The notes below the pieces were generated by a model. It was not told where the DNA came from, did not search any database, and was given only the letters and a program-made list of their open reading frames with translations. Shown here piece by piece: positions 40,330-48,423 of a stretch of DNA of 64,000 nucleotides (its first letter is position 1; each line of letters opens with the position of its first letter). The translations under genes were made by a program, and so were the position numbers. Where the stretch lies: the NCBI RefSeq assembly GCF_016924665.1, contig NZ_JAFFJT010000014.1, positions 289,361-353,360 on the forward strand, given 5' to 3'. The stretch comes from Nocardioides sp. SYSU D00038. Its GTDB lineage: Bacteria; Actinomycetota; Actinomycetes; Propionibacteriales; Nocardioidaceae.

Positions 40330-41016
40330 ATGGCGACCAGGGCTCCCGAGACCGACGGCCGGCGTTCGGCCGCTGCTGCGCGCCGTCGGGTGCGGGAGGG
40401 GCAGATCATCGCGGCCACGCGCGCGCTGTTCGACCAGCGCGGGGTGCGTGACGCCCAGATCGAGGACATCGCGAAGGCGGTGGGGATCAACCGCGCGATC
40501 GTCTACCGGCACTTCACCGGCAAGGAGGAGCTGTTCGCACTGACGCTGGTGGGCTACCTCGATGAGCTGCACGAGGAGCTGCAGGCAGCGTTCGCGGTCC
40601 ATGCCGACGCCCGGGAGCGGCTGGCCGCCCTGGTCGGCGCGTTCGCCGACTACGGCGTGGCCCACCCGGCGTTCGTCGACTGCGCCCAGGCCTTGATGCG
40701 TCGAAGCGGACCCGAGCTGCTCGACGAGGTCTCCGAGAGCGCGATGTTCCGGCTCGGCCGGGCGATCACCACCTGCCTCACCGTGCTGACCACCGCTCTC
40801 GAGGAGGGCGCTGCGTCCGGCGAGTTCGCGGTGAAGGACCCGTCGCTGCTGGCCAACACCCTCTACGCCAGCGGACTGGGCGCGCTGCAGCTCGCCCGCG
40901 TCGGCCTCCTGGTCCGCGAGGCCGCGCCGGGCATCCCCGACGTCGCCAGCATCAGCCCCTCGCAGGTGCGCGAGTACATGGTCGACAGCGCGTTGGCGCT
41001 CGTCACCCCTCGCTGA
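40330..41016 (+). CDS. TetR-family regulator with own operator
   Basis: A 228-residue TetR protein. The helix-turn-helix DAQIEDIAKAVGINRAIVYRHF is followed by a long C-terminal domain with several hydrophobic helices. ATG 40330 is fixed by the TACGAT at -10, and the 21-bp palindrome immediately upstream should be its own operator. Similar half-sites (AGTTACAC, AGTTACAT) lie ahead of the fabG4 gene at 42503-42522, so it may also regulate the fadA2/fabG4 lipid genes. It converges with fadA2. The ligand, possibly an acyl-CoA, is inferred from the neighbourhood. Confidence 0.88.
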   Translation: MATRAPETDGRRSAAAARRRVREGQIIAATRALFDQRGVRDAQIEDIAKAVGINRAIVYRHFTGKEELFALTLVGYLDELHEELQAAFAVHADARERLAALVGAFADYGVAHPAFVDCAQALMRRSGPELLDEVSESAMFRLGRAITTCLTVLTTALEEGAASGEFAVKDPSLLANTLYASGLGALQLARVGLLVREAAPGIPDVASISPSQVREYMVDSALALVTPR

Positions 41017-41041
41017 GGCAGCAGTCGCCCCCAACGCAGAG

Positions 41042-41075
41042 CGCCCGGGCCGGCCGTTGCAGACCGACCCGGGCG
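41042..41075. terminator. Hairpin between convergent TetR and thiolase genes
   Basis: Arms CGCCCGGG/CCCGGGCG with an 18-base loop lie 25 bases after the TetR stop. A second, imperfect repeat (GCCTGATC...GATCAGGG) extends toward the thiolase stop. Confidence 0.5.
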
Positions 41076-41148
41076 AACCGTGGCCTGATCAGAGGCTGAG
41101 CCCCCCAGAGTCCAGACCGGGCGCCGGAGGGTCAGGCCTCTGAGCGGA

Positions 41149-42432
41149 TCAGGGCCGCTCGAGGATGGCCGTCACACCCTGGCCGCCCGCCGCACACACC
41201 GAGATGACCCCGCGACCCGAGCCCTTCTCCGCGAGCAGCTTCGCCAGCACGTTGACGATCCGCCCACCGGTGGCGGCGAACGGGTGACCCGCGGCCAGCG
41301 ACGACCCGTTGACGTTCAGCTTGCTCCGGTCGATGGCGCCCAGCGGCGCGTCGAGGCCCAGGCGCTCCTTGCAGAACACCGGGTCCTCCCACGCCTTCAG
41401 CGTCGCGAGCACCTGCGAGGCGAACGCCTCGTGGATCTCGTAGAAGTCGAAGTCCTGCAGCCCGAGCCCCTCGCGCTCCAGCATCCGCGCCATGGCGTAC
41501 GCCGGGGCCATGAGCAGCCCCTCGCCGCCGTGCACGTAGTCGACGGCGGCGGTCTCGTAGGCCGTCAAGTAGGCCAGCACCGGCAGCCCGTGCTCCTCGG
41601 CCCACTCCTCCGAGGCCAACAGCACCACCGAGGCGCCGTCGGTCAGCGGCGTGGAGTTGCCGGCCGTCATCGTCGCGGCCTCGCCCTTGCCGAAGACCGG
41701 CTTGAGCTTGCCGAGCTTCTCGGCCGTCGAGTCGGGGCGCAGGTTCTGGTCGCGCTCCAGGCCGCGGAACGGCGTCACCTGGTCGTCGAGGAAGCCGCGC
41801 TCGTACGCCGCCGCGAGGTGCTGGTGCGACAGGGCCGCCAGCTCGTCCTGCTCCTCGCGGCCGACCTGCCACTCCAGCGCCGTCAGCGCCGCGTGGTCGC
41901 CCATCGACAGGCCGGTGCGCGGTTCGCCGTTCTTGGGGATGTCGAGGCCGATGTCGCCGGGTCGGATCGCGGCGAGCGCGGCCAGCCGCGACTTGGTGTC
42001 GCGTGCGGCGTTGACCTTCATCAGCTTCTTGCGCAGCTTGTCGCTGATCGCGACGGGCGCGTCGGACGTGGTGTCGGTGCCACCGGCGATACCGACCTCG
42101 ATCTGGCCGAGCGCGATCTTGTTCGCGACCTGGATCGCCGCCTGCAGCCCGGTGCCGCACGCCTGCTGGATGTCGGTGGCGGGCGTCTCCGGCGACAGCT
42201 TCGAGCCGAGCACCGCCTCCCGGGCCAAGTTGAAGTCGCGGCTGTGCTTGAGCACCGCACCGGCCACGACCTCACCGACCCGCTCGCCCTCGAGCCCGAA
42301 CCGGGTGACCAGGCCGTCGATGGCCGCGGTCAGCATCTCCTGGTTGGAGGCGCTCGAGTAGACCGTGTTGGACCGGGCGAACGGGATGCGGTTGCCGCCG
42401 AGAACGGCGACGCGACGGGTGGTCTTGTTCAT
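41149..42432 (-). CDS. fadA2: Acetyl-CoA acetyltransferase (FadA2-like thiolase)
   Basis: A 427-residue thiolase. Catalytic Cys is in QQACGTGLQAAI (about residue 90), the His motif in NGSSLAAGHPFAATGG and the second Cys in SVCAAGGQGV. The spacing and length match M. tuberculosis FadA2 (Rv0243). It cleaves or forms 3-ketoacyl-CoA in beta-oxidation. ATG 42432 is shared by a 177-bp divergent region with fabG4 that contains an inverted repeat and a direct repeat. The divergent fadA2/fabG4 layout also occurs in mycobacteria. Confidence 0.92.
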   Translation of the reverse strand: MNKTTRRVAVLGGNRIPFARSNTVYSSASNQEMLTAAIDGLVTRFGLEGERVGEVVAGAVLKHSRDFNLAREAVLGSKLSPETPATDIQQACGTGLQAAIQVANKIALGQIEVGIAGGTDTTSDAPVAISDKLRKKLMKVNAARDTKSRLAALAAIRPGDIGLDIPKNGEPRTGLSMGDHAALTALEWQVGREEQDELAALSHQHLAAAYERGFLDDQVTPFRGLERDQNLRPDSTAEKLGKLKPVFGKGEAATMTAGNSTPLTDGASVVLLASEEWAEEHGLPVLAYLTAYETAAVDYVHGGEGLLMAPAYAMARMLEREGLGLQDFDFYEIHEAFASQVLATLKAWEDPVFCKERLGLDAPLGAIDRSKLNVNGSSLAAGHPFAATGGRIVNVLAKLLAEKGSGRGVISVCAAGGQGVTAILERP

Positions 42433-42449
42433 GGTCCAATAGTCCCTCG

Positions 42450-42465
42450 GCTACCCACGAGTAGC
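42450..42465. promoter_or_regulatory. Inverted repeat GCTAC-N6-GTAGC near fadA2 promoter
   Basis: A perfect 5-bp inverted repeat lies 18 bases upstream of the fadA2 start, a fitting site for a dimeric regulator. Confidence 0.4.
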
Positions 42466-42502
42466 AAAGCAATGAGGGGCACGTCACGAAATGTGGACGG
42501 CC

Positions 42503-42522
42503 AGTTACACAGGTAGTTACAT
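42503..42522 (+). promoter_or_regulatory. Direct repeat AGTTACAY x2 upstream of fabG4
   Basis: AGTTACAC and AGTTACAT, 12 bases apart, lie 88-107 bases before fabG4. Each differs by one base from the half-site AGTTGCAC in the TetR operator at 40292. Confidence 0.4.
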
Positions 42523-42609
42523 GACCTGGTCGGGCGCGGACGCCGCCGCGAACCGCTCGACCCCCGGACCACGCACCGCCCGCCGCACCGATGGAGGAAC
42601 CACCGCGCC

Positions 42610-43941
42610 ATGAGTGACCGCTACCAGGGCTTCGTCTCGACCCCGATCGGCAAGCTGCTGGTCAAGAACCTCGGCCTGCCCGCCCCCGTCCGGCTCGAGC
42701 GCTACACCGCCGGCGCGCCGCTCGTCGCCGGCACCGTCGTGGTGGGCGGACGCGGCCGGCTCGCCGAGTCGCTGCCCGGCCTCCTCGACACCCTCGGCAT
42801 CGCCTCCACCACCGCCACCGCCGACGGCGAGAAGTACAAGGGCCTGGTCTTCGACGCCACCGGCCTGGAGTCCTCCACCGACCTCGTCGCCCTCCGCGAC
42901 TTCTTCACCCCCCTGATGCGCAGCCTCGACTCGTGCCCCCGCGTCGTCGTGATCGGCACGCCGCCCGAGCAGCTCGAGGGTCCCGCCCGGGTCGCCCAGC
43001 GCGCCCTCGAGGGCTTCACCCGCAGCCTCGGCAAGGAGATCGGCCGCGGCGGCACGGTCCAGCTGGTCTACGTCGCCGACGGCGCCGAGGCTGCCACCGC
43101 CTCCACCCTCGGTTTCCTGCTCTCCCCCAAGTCCGCCTACGTCTCCGGCCAGGTCGTCCGCATCGGCGCCACCGGCACCGACGTCCCCGAGGTCGCCGAC
43201 TGGCAGCAGCCGCTCGCAGGCAAGGTCGCGCTGGTCACCGGCGCCTCCCGCGGCATCGGCGAGCAGATCGCCCGGGTGCTCCACCGCGACGGCGCCACCG
43301 TCGTGGGCGTCGACGTGCCGCAGGCCGCGAGCGAGCTGCAGACCCTGATGAAGGAGCTCGACGGCGACTGGCTCACCCTCGACATCACCGCCAAGGACGC
43401 CCCGCAGCGGATCGCCCACCACCTCAAGGAGAAGCACGGCGGGGTCGACGCGGTCGTCCACAACGCCGGCATCACCCGCGACAAGAAGCTCGCCAACATG
43501 GCCGAGGACCGCTGGGAGTCGGTGATCGCCGTCAACCTCACCGCGCCCGAGAAGATCACCCGCGAGCTCCTCGACCAGGGCCTCGTCAACGCCCACGGCA
43601 GCATCGTCGGGGTCGCCTCGATCGCCGGCATCGCCGGCAACGTCGGCCAGACCAACTACGCCGCCTCGAAGGCCGGCGTCATCGGCCTCGTCGACGCCTT
43701 CGCCGGCGAGCTCGACAACGGCATCACCATCAACGCCGTCGCGCCCGGCTTCATCATCACCCAGATGACCGCGGCGGTGCCGTTCGCGACCCGCGAGGTC
43801 GGCCAGCGGCTCAACGCCATGGCCCAGGGCGGCCTGCCCGTCGACGTCGCCGAGACCATCGCCTGGTACGTCAACCCCGCCTCCAGCGCCGTCAACGGCA
43901 ACGTCGTGCGGGTCTGCGGCCAGATGATGCTGGGGGCCTGA
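42610..43941 (+). CDS. fabG4: Two-domain high-molecular-weight 3-oxoacyl-[ACP/CoA] reductase (FabG4-like)
   Basis: A 443-residue HMwFabG. Residues 1-200 form the flavodoxin-like N-terminal domain. Residues about 205-443 are an SDR with LVTGASRGIGEQIA, VVHNAGIT, Tyr-x3-Lys in NYAASKAG and a C-terminal Gly-rich end. M. tuberculosis FabG4 (Rv0242c) has the same two-domain plan and reduces 3-ketoacyl-CoA with NADH. ATG 42610 has GGAGG 14 bases upstream. The MaoC gene follows after 1 base, so a reductase-dehydratase pair is co-transcribed. Confidence 0.93.
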   Translation: MSDRYQGFVSTPIGKLLVKNLGLPAPVRLERYTAGAPLVAGTVVVGGRGRLAESLPGLLDTLGIASTTATADGEKYKGLVFDATGLESSTDLVALRDFFTPLMRSLDSCPRVVVIGTPPEQLEGPARVAQRALEGFTRSLGKEIGRGGTVQLVYVADGAEAATASTLGFLLSPKSAYVSGQVVRIGATGTDVPEVADWQQPLAGKVALVTGASRGIGEQIARVLHRDGATVVGVDVPQAASELQTLMKELDGDWLTLDITAKDAPQRIAHHLKEKHGGVDAVVHNAGITRDKKLANMAEDRWESVIAVNLTAPEKITRELLDQGLVNAHGSIVGVASIAGIAGNVGQTNYAASKAGVIGLVDAFAGELDNGITINAVAPGFIITQMTAAVPFATREVGQRLNAMAQGGLPVDVAETIAWYVNPASSAVNGNVVRVCGQMMLGA

Positions 43942-43942
43942 C

Positions 43943-44851
43943 GTGGCCGCCGCCCACGGATCGCCCGGATCGAACGCACCGAGCAAGACCCTCGACGGGC
44001 AGCCCGGCGGCGTCACCACGCTGCTGCGGGCCGCGCTGCCCTCGATCCCGGTGGTCAACCAGCTGCCCGGCGTGCGCAAGTCCGGCGGCAAGGACTTCGG
44101 CGGCCTGTCGTTCAGCCGGCCGCCCGTGACCGTCGACCGCGCGCACGTCGAGCGCTACGCCGAGGTCTGCGGCTTCCCGGCCAAGGACACCGTCCCGTTC
44201 ACCTACCCCCACATGCTGGCCTTCCCGCTGCACATGGCGATCATGAGCGACCCGGCCTTCCCGGCGCCCGCGATCGGCACCGTGCACGTCGAGAACACGA
44301 TCACCCGTCACCACGAGGTGCGACCCGGCGACGCCGTCGCGGTCTCCACCAGCGTCGGCGCGGCTCGCACCCACCCCAAGGGTCGGGTCTTCGACTTCGT
44401 CACCGAGGCCCGCGTCGACGGCGAGCTGGTCTGGGAGAGCACGTCGTCCTACCTCCGTCGCGGCAAGGGGGACGACGCCGCGCCCGCGGGCGCCACCTTC
44501 CCCGACGCCCCGGCAGGCGGCATCACCTGGCGCCTCCCCGGTGACCTGGGCCGTCGCTACGCCGCCGTCAGCGGTGACCACAACCCGATCCACCTCTACC
44601 CGCTCACCGCCAAGGCCCTCGGCTTCCCGCGCCAGATCGCGCACGGCATGTGGACCCTGGCCCGGTGCGTCGCCGCGCTCGAGAACCGGCTCCCCGAGCA
44701 CTCCCGCGTCGACGTCGCCTTCAAGAAGCCGGTCGTGCTGCCGACCACGGTCGCGTTCGGGTCGAAGCCGCTCGACGACGGCTACGCGTTCTCGCTGACC
44801 AACCCCAGGAGCGGCGCGCCGCACCTCGCGGGTCGCACCACCGACCTCTGA
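43943..44851 (+). CDS. MaoC-like (R)-3-hydroxyacyl dehydratase (HtdX-type)
   Basis: A 302-residue protein with two hot-dog halves. The C-terminal half holds the catalytic hydratase-2 motif YAAVSGDHNPIHLYPLTAKALGFPRQIAHGM. The N-terminal half carries FSRPPVTVDRAHVERYAEVCGF. It matches the gene order of M. tuberculosis HtdX (Rv0241c) next to FabG4. It would dehydrate (R)-3-hydroxyacyl thioesters, forming part of a fatty-acid elongation or oxidation branch with FabG4 and FadA2. Confidence 0.9.
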   Translation: MAAAHGSPGSNAPSKTLDGQPGGVTTLLRAALPSIPVVNQLPGVRKSGGKDFGGLSFSRPPVTVDRAHVERYAEVCGFPAKDTVPFTYPHMLAFPLHMAIMSDPAFPAPAIGTVHVENTITRHHEVRPGDAVAVSTSVGAARTHPKGRVFDFVTEARVDGELVWESTSSYLRRGKGDDAAPAGATFPDAPAGGITWRLPGDLGRRYAAVSGDHNPIHLYPLTAKALGFPRQIAHGMWTLARCVAALENRLPEHSRVDVAFKKPVVLPTTVAFGSKPLDDGYAFSLTNPRSGAPHLAGRTTDL

Positions 44852-44881
44852 GGACCGACGCAGCACGAGTCTCGCTGAGGG

Positions 44882-46168
44882 TCAGCGGCGCTTGCCGAAC
44901 CGCACCGTCGTCGTGGTCGCCCGGGCCGCCATCGGCGAGGCCGCCCGGCGTTGGGTGAACGTCGCCGTCGCGGGGGTCCAGCTGCCGAGGTCGGTGCGGC
45001 CGTTGCCGTCCCAGTCGCCCGCGACCGGCAGATCACCGGGCTTGCCGAACCGCACGGACGCGGTCCACGCCAGGCCGTCGGCGTCGACCCGGCGCAGCGT
45101 GAACGTCGCGCTCGCCTGGTCGTAGACGCCGAGGTCGGTGCGCCCGTCGCCGTCCCAGTCGCCGGTCACCGGCAGGTCGTTGCCGTCGCCGAGCACGACC
45201 GTGCTGATCGCGCCGCTGGCCAGCCGCAGCCGGAAGTACGACGTGCCGGCCTGGCGGATGCCGACCTCCCACTTCCGGTCGCCGTCCCAGTTGCCGGCGA
45301 TCGGCAGGTCGGGGGCGGTGCCGAGCACGATCGACGTGACGCTGGACCCCTTCTTGAGGCGGAACGTCTTCGTCGCCGGGGTGCGGACCCCGGGGTTGAC
45401 CCGGCCGTCGCCGTCCCAGTCACCGAGCACCGGCTGGTCGGTGGGGCCGCCGAACGTCACGACCTTGGGACTCTGGCCGGGCACCAGGAAGCGGAACGTC
45501 GAGGCCGCCGAGCGCCGGAACACCGCCACCTCGGCCGCCCGGCTGCCGACGTACTGGCCGGCGAGCGGCACGTCCACGCAGTTCTGCGAGGCCTGGGTGC
45601 GGGGCATCGTGAAGCGGACGCCGTGGAACCAGCTGTCGATCACCGACCTCCCGCGCACGGTCTCGAAGTGCAGGTGCGGTCCGCTGGAGTTGCCGGTGCT
45701 GCCGACGTTGCCGAGCTGGGCGCCTTGGTCGACGCGCTGTCCGGCCGCCACCGACACCTTCGACAGGTGGGCGTAGAGCGTCGACTCGGTGCTGCTGTGC
45801 TGCACCACGACGTACTTGCCGTAGCCGCTGCCCACCTTCTTGACCGCCGTGGTCACCGTTCCGGCGGCCGCGGCGACCACCGGGTCTCCGTCGTCGTCGG
45901 TGCGGTTGAAGTCGATCGCCCGCTGGCTCGGGCTGTGGTTGCCGCGGGTGCGACCGGTCCACGACTGGCCGCACGGGAACGGCATCTCGGTCGGCGTCAC
46001 CGGGGGCGCGGTGGGGGCCAGCGCCCGCATCGGCCGGGCCGGGCCGCGCTCGCCGTCCCAGGCGGCGCCGGGGGCGGCCAGGGCGCCGAGGGTGACGGCG
46101 ACCAGAGCGGCCGCCACGCTCGCGCGGACGATGGTGGAGCGGTTCGCTCGGGGGGACCGGCGGGTCAT
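44882..46168 (-). CDS. Secreted M23 peptidase with FG-GAP/VCBS-like propeller repeats
   Basis: A 428-residue exported protein. The signal peptide (about residues 1-36, ending AAPGAAW) precedes an M23 domain with zinc ligands in AIDFNR and SGPHLHFET (the HxH motif). Five or more repeats of about 47 residues follow, each with a calcium-loop-like DWDGDGR, as in FG-GAP or VCBS beta-propellers. It probably trims peptidoglycan cross-bridges outside the cell, with the propeller binding a partner or ions. ATG 46168 is chosen for the signal; an earlier ATG at 46243 lacks it. Confidence 0.9.
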   Translation of the reverse strand: MTRRSPRANRSTIVRASVAAALVAVTLGALAAPGAAWDGERGPARPMRALAPTAPPVTPTEMPFPCGQSWTGRTRGNHSPSQRAIDFNRTDDDGDPVVAAAAGTVTTAVKKVGSGYGKYVVVQHSSTESTLYAHLSKVSVAAGQRVDQGAQLGNVGSTGNSSGPHLHFETVRGRSVIDSWFHGVRFTMPRTQASQNCVDVPLAGQYVGSRAAEVAVFRRSAASTFRFLVPGQSPKVVTFGGPTDQPVLGDWDGDGRVNPGVRTPATKTFRLKKGSSVTSIVLGTAPDLPIAGNWDGDRKWEVGIRQAGTSYFRLRLASGAISTVVLGDGNDLPVTGDWDGDGRTDLGVYDQASATFTLRRVDADGLAWTASVRFGKPGDLPVAGDWDGNGRTDLGSWTPATATFTQRRAASPMAARATTTTVRFGKRR

Positions 46169-46301
46169 CGCAGGGCACCTTCGGGGTCGGGGACGAGCCG
46201 CCTCGACGCTAGGGGGCCACGACCCCGGTGTCAGCCGAACCACCCGGTCCTGACCGTTCGTACTAGTCCCGTGACCCGAGGTGACTAGAGGGGCCCGTGG
46301 G

Positions 46302-47159
46302 TCAGGAGGGACGCCGCTGACGGATCATGCCCTCCTGGGCCACGGTGGCGGCCAGGGTGCCGTCGCGGGTGAACACCCGGCCGATCGAGAGCCCGCGACC
46401 GGCGTGCGCCGAGGGCGACCACTGGTCGTAGAGCCACCACTCGTCGGCCCGGAACGGCCGGTGGAACCAGATCGTGTGGTCGAGCGAGGCCATCAGCGTC
46501 TCGCTCGGGCTCACCTCGTGGGCGGCCAGCGAGACGCCGAGCAGGCTGACGTCGCTGGCGTACGTGAACGCCGCCTGGTGGATCAGCGGGTCGTCGCCGA
46601 GCCCCTCCTTGAGGCGGATCCACATCCGCGCCTCGGCCGGTCTGCTCGGGTCGGGCTCGAGGCCGAACCGGGAGTTGCCCAGCCAGCTGACCTCGATCGC
46701 GGCCCACTCCTTGCCGAGCTCGTCGGCCTCCTTGTTGCCACCCGAGCGCATCAGCTCGACCAGGTCAGCGCCCTCGGTGGGGTCCGCCACGGACGGGATC
46801 GCGTCCTGGTGCTCGAAGCCCTCCTCGGGCCGCTGGAAGTTCACCGTCTGGTAGTAGATCGGCCGGCCGTGCTGGCGGGCCTCGACCCGACGGGTCAGGA
46901 ACGACCGCCCGTCGCGGATCCGCTCCACGTCGTAGATGATCGGGACGCTGTAGTCGCCCGGCAGCAGGAAGTAGGAGTGCAGCGAGTGCACCGCGAACTC
47001 CGGGTCGACGCTGCGGGTCGCGGCCACCAGCGACTGCGCCGCGACCTGCCCTCCGTAGACCCGCGGACGGGCGGAGTCGGGCTGGCGGCCCCGGTAGAGG
47101 TCGACGTCGAGGTCCTCGAGGTCGAGCAGGGCCACCAGGTCGCGTACGGCGTCGGTCAC
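46302..47159 (-). CDS. tesB: Acyl-CoA thioesterase II (TesB-like)
   Basis: A 285-residue double hot-dog thioesterase with RVYGGQVAAQSLVAA, HSLHSYFLLPGDYSVPIIYDV and the catalytic Asp region SLDHTIWFHRPFRADEWWLYDQ. It hydrolyses medium- to long-chain acyl-CoA to free fatty acid and CoA. GTG 47159 has TAGGGT 6 nt upstream, a leaderless layout. Its placement after lipid-metabolism genes is in keeping with acyl-CoA turnover, though it lies on its own transcript. Confidence 0.93.
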   Translation of the reverse strand: MTDAVRDLVALLDLEDLDVDLYRGRQPDSARPRVYGGQVAAQSLVAATRSVDPEFAVHSLHSYFLLPGDYSVPIIYDVERIRDGRSFLTRRVEARQHGRPIYYQTVNFQRPEEGFEHQDAIPSVADPTEGADLVELMRSGGNKEADELGKEWAAIEVSWLGNSRFGLEPDPSRPAEARMWIRLKEGLGDDPLIHQAAFTYASDVSLLGVSLAAHEVSPSETLMASLDHTIWFHRPFRADEWWLYDQWSPSAHAGRGLSIGRVFTRDGTLAATVAQEGMIRQRRPS

Positions 47160-47165
47160 GTCCTC

Positions 47166-47171
47166 ACCCTA
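47166..47171 (-). promoter_or_regulatory. -10 box (TAGGGT) of leaderless tesB
   Basis: TAGGGT on the minus strand ends 6 nt before the GTG at 47159. Confidence 0.45.
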
Positions 47172-47274
47172 GTGTCCGGGCCGGTGGCGCCGGTCCGCTC
47201 GCACCGTGGGTTGTGGCCCCAGCCACACGCCGGCTCCGACCCCGCGCCGCCACTTCTCGGCCAGAACCTCGACT

Positions 47275-47298
47275 TCTCGGCCGGAGTTCCGGCCGAGA
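47275..47298. repeat. Hairpin 1 of a tandem palindromic element
   Basis: A perfect 11-bp stem, TCTCGGCCGGA/TCCGGCCGAGA, with a 2-base centre. A truncated copy of its left end (ACTTCTCGGCC) lies 20 bases upstream, forming a direct repeat. Confidence 0.8.
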
Positions 47299-47304
47299 GG
47301 TCAC

Positions 47305-47330
47305 GGTTTCCCCGGTTCACCGGGGAAACC
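47305..47330. repeat. Hairpin 2 of a tandem palindromic element
   Basis: A perfect 11-bp stem, GGTTTCCCCGG/CCGGGGAAACC, with loop TTCA, 6 bases after hairpin 1. Together they fill the 198-bp region between tesB and the PAC2 gene and look like a REP/MITE-type dispersed element. Confidence 0.8.
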
Positions 47331-47357
47331 ACCACCCCCGCACCACGCCCCGCCCCC

Positions 47358-48299
47358 TCAGGGCGTCTCGCCGTCGCCGCCCTCGTTGGCCTCCAGGCCG
47401 GCCAGGAACTGCTCGAACTGCTCGCCGATCTCCTCGCCCGTCGGCAGCGGCTCGTCGCGCGCCAGCAGGCTGGTGCCCGACTCCTCGGCCCGCTCGAAAG
47501 CGTCGTACTGGCGCTCCAGTGCCTCCACCACGTCGCGGACCTCGTCGTTGCTGGCCAGGTAGCGCTCGACCTCGTCCTCGCGGGCGTCGGCGTCGGCACG
47601 GAGCGCCGTGAGGTCGATGATCAGCCGGCCGACGATCTCGACCTGCTCCAGCAGCGCCACCGAGGCCCGCGGGTAGTCGAGCTGGGCGAGGTAGTGCGGG
47701 ATGTGGGCGACGAAGCCGGCCATGTCGTGGCCCCACTCCCCCAGCCGCACCTCCAGCAGCGCCTGGGCGCTGCTCGGCACCCGCAGCTCGCCGCGCCACG
47801 GGCTGTCGCCGGTCAGCAGCGCCGGGTTGTTGGCGTGGTGGGTGATCGCGATCGGCCGGGTGTGCGGCACCGCCATCGGCACCGAGCCCAGCCCCACCAC
47901 CCGGGTCACGCCGAGCCGCTCCACCACGGTGCGCACCGCGCCGGCGAACGCCTCCCACCGGTTGTCGGGCTCCGGCCCGCTCATCAGCAGGAACGGCGTC
48001 CCGCCGGTGTCGCGCAGCGCCCGCACCACCAGCCGTGGCGCGTCGTAGCTCTCGTAGTGGTCGCGCACGAACGAGATCGGCGGCCGCCGGGCGCGGTAGT
48101 CGTGGAAGGCGTCGACGTCGAACGTCGCCACCACCGGGCCCCCGCCGTCGTTGAGCTCGGCGAGGTGGTTGATCGCGTGGGCGGAGGCGTTGCCGGCGTC
48201 GAGGAAACCGTCCAGCGCCACCACCATCGTCAGCTCGTCGACGCCCTCGAGCTCGGGGACGTCGTCGACAATGTGGACGAGGCCGGGTTCTGGCGCCAC
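47358..48299 (-). CDS. PAC2-family protein
   Basis: A 313-residue PAC2 domain protein with LVHIVDDVPELEGVDELTMVVALDGF and a long alpha/beta core. A C-terminal acidic helical tail (DVVEALERQYDAFERAEESG) follows. PAC2 proteins in actinobacteria are thought to act as proteasome-linked or related chaperones, but the role is unproven. GTG 48299 is preferred over 48392 because homology begins at LVHIVDD; the earlier start would add an unconserved Pro/Ser stretch. Confidence 0.83.
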   Translation of the reverse strand: MAPEPGLVHIVDDVPELEGVDELTMVVALDGFLDAGNASAHAINHLAELNDGGGPVVATFDVDAFHDYRARRPPISFVRDHYESYDAPRLVVRALRDTGGTPFLLMSGPEPDNRWEAFAGAVRTVVERLGVTRVVGLGSVPMAVPHTRPIAITHHANNPALLTGDSPWRGELRVPSSAQALLEVRLGEWGHDMAGFVAHIPHYLAQLDYPRASVALLEQVEIVGRLIIDLTALRADADAREDEVERYLASNDEVRDVVEALERQYDAFERAEESGTSLLARDEPLPTGEEIGEQFEQFLAGLEANEGGDGETP

Positions 48300-48423
48300 G
48301 GGCTGCCTCTCGCTGGGTCGCGGGCGGACGGGGTCGGATGGAGATGGATGTCGGGAAGCCGCTGGGTCGGGCTTGGGGAGCGTCCCCGCCACCCACGATA
48401 TTCCCCACGCCGACCCCGCTGGG

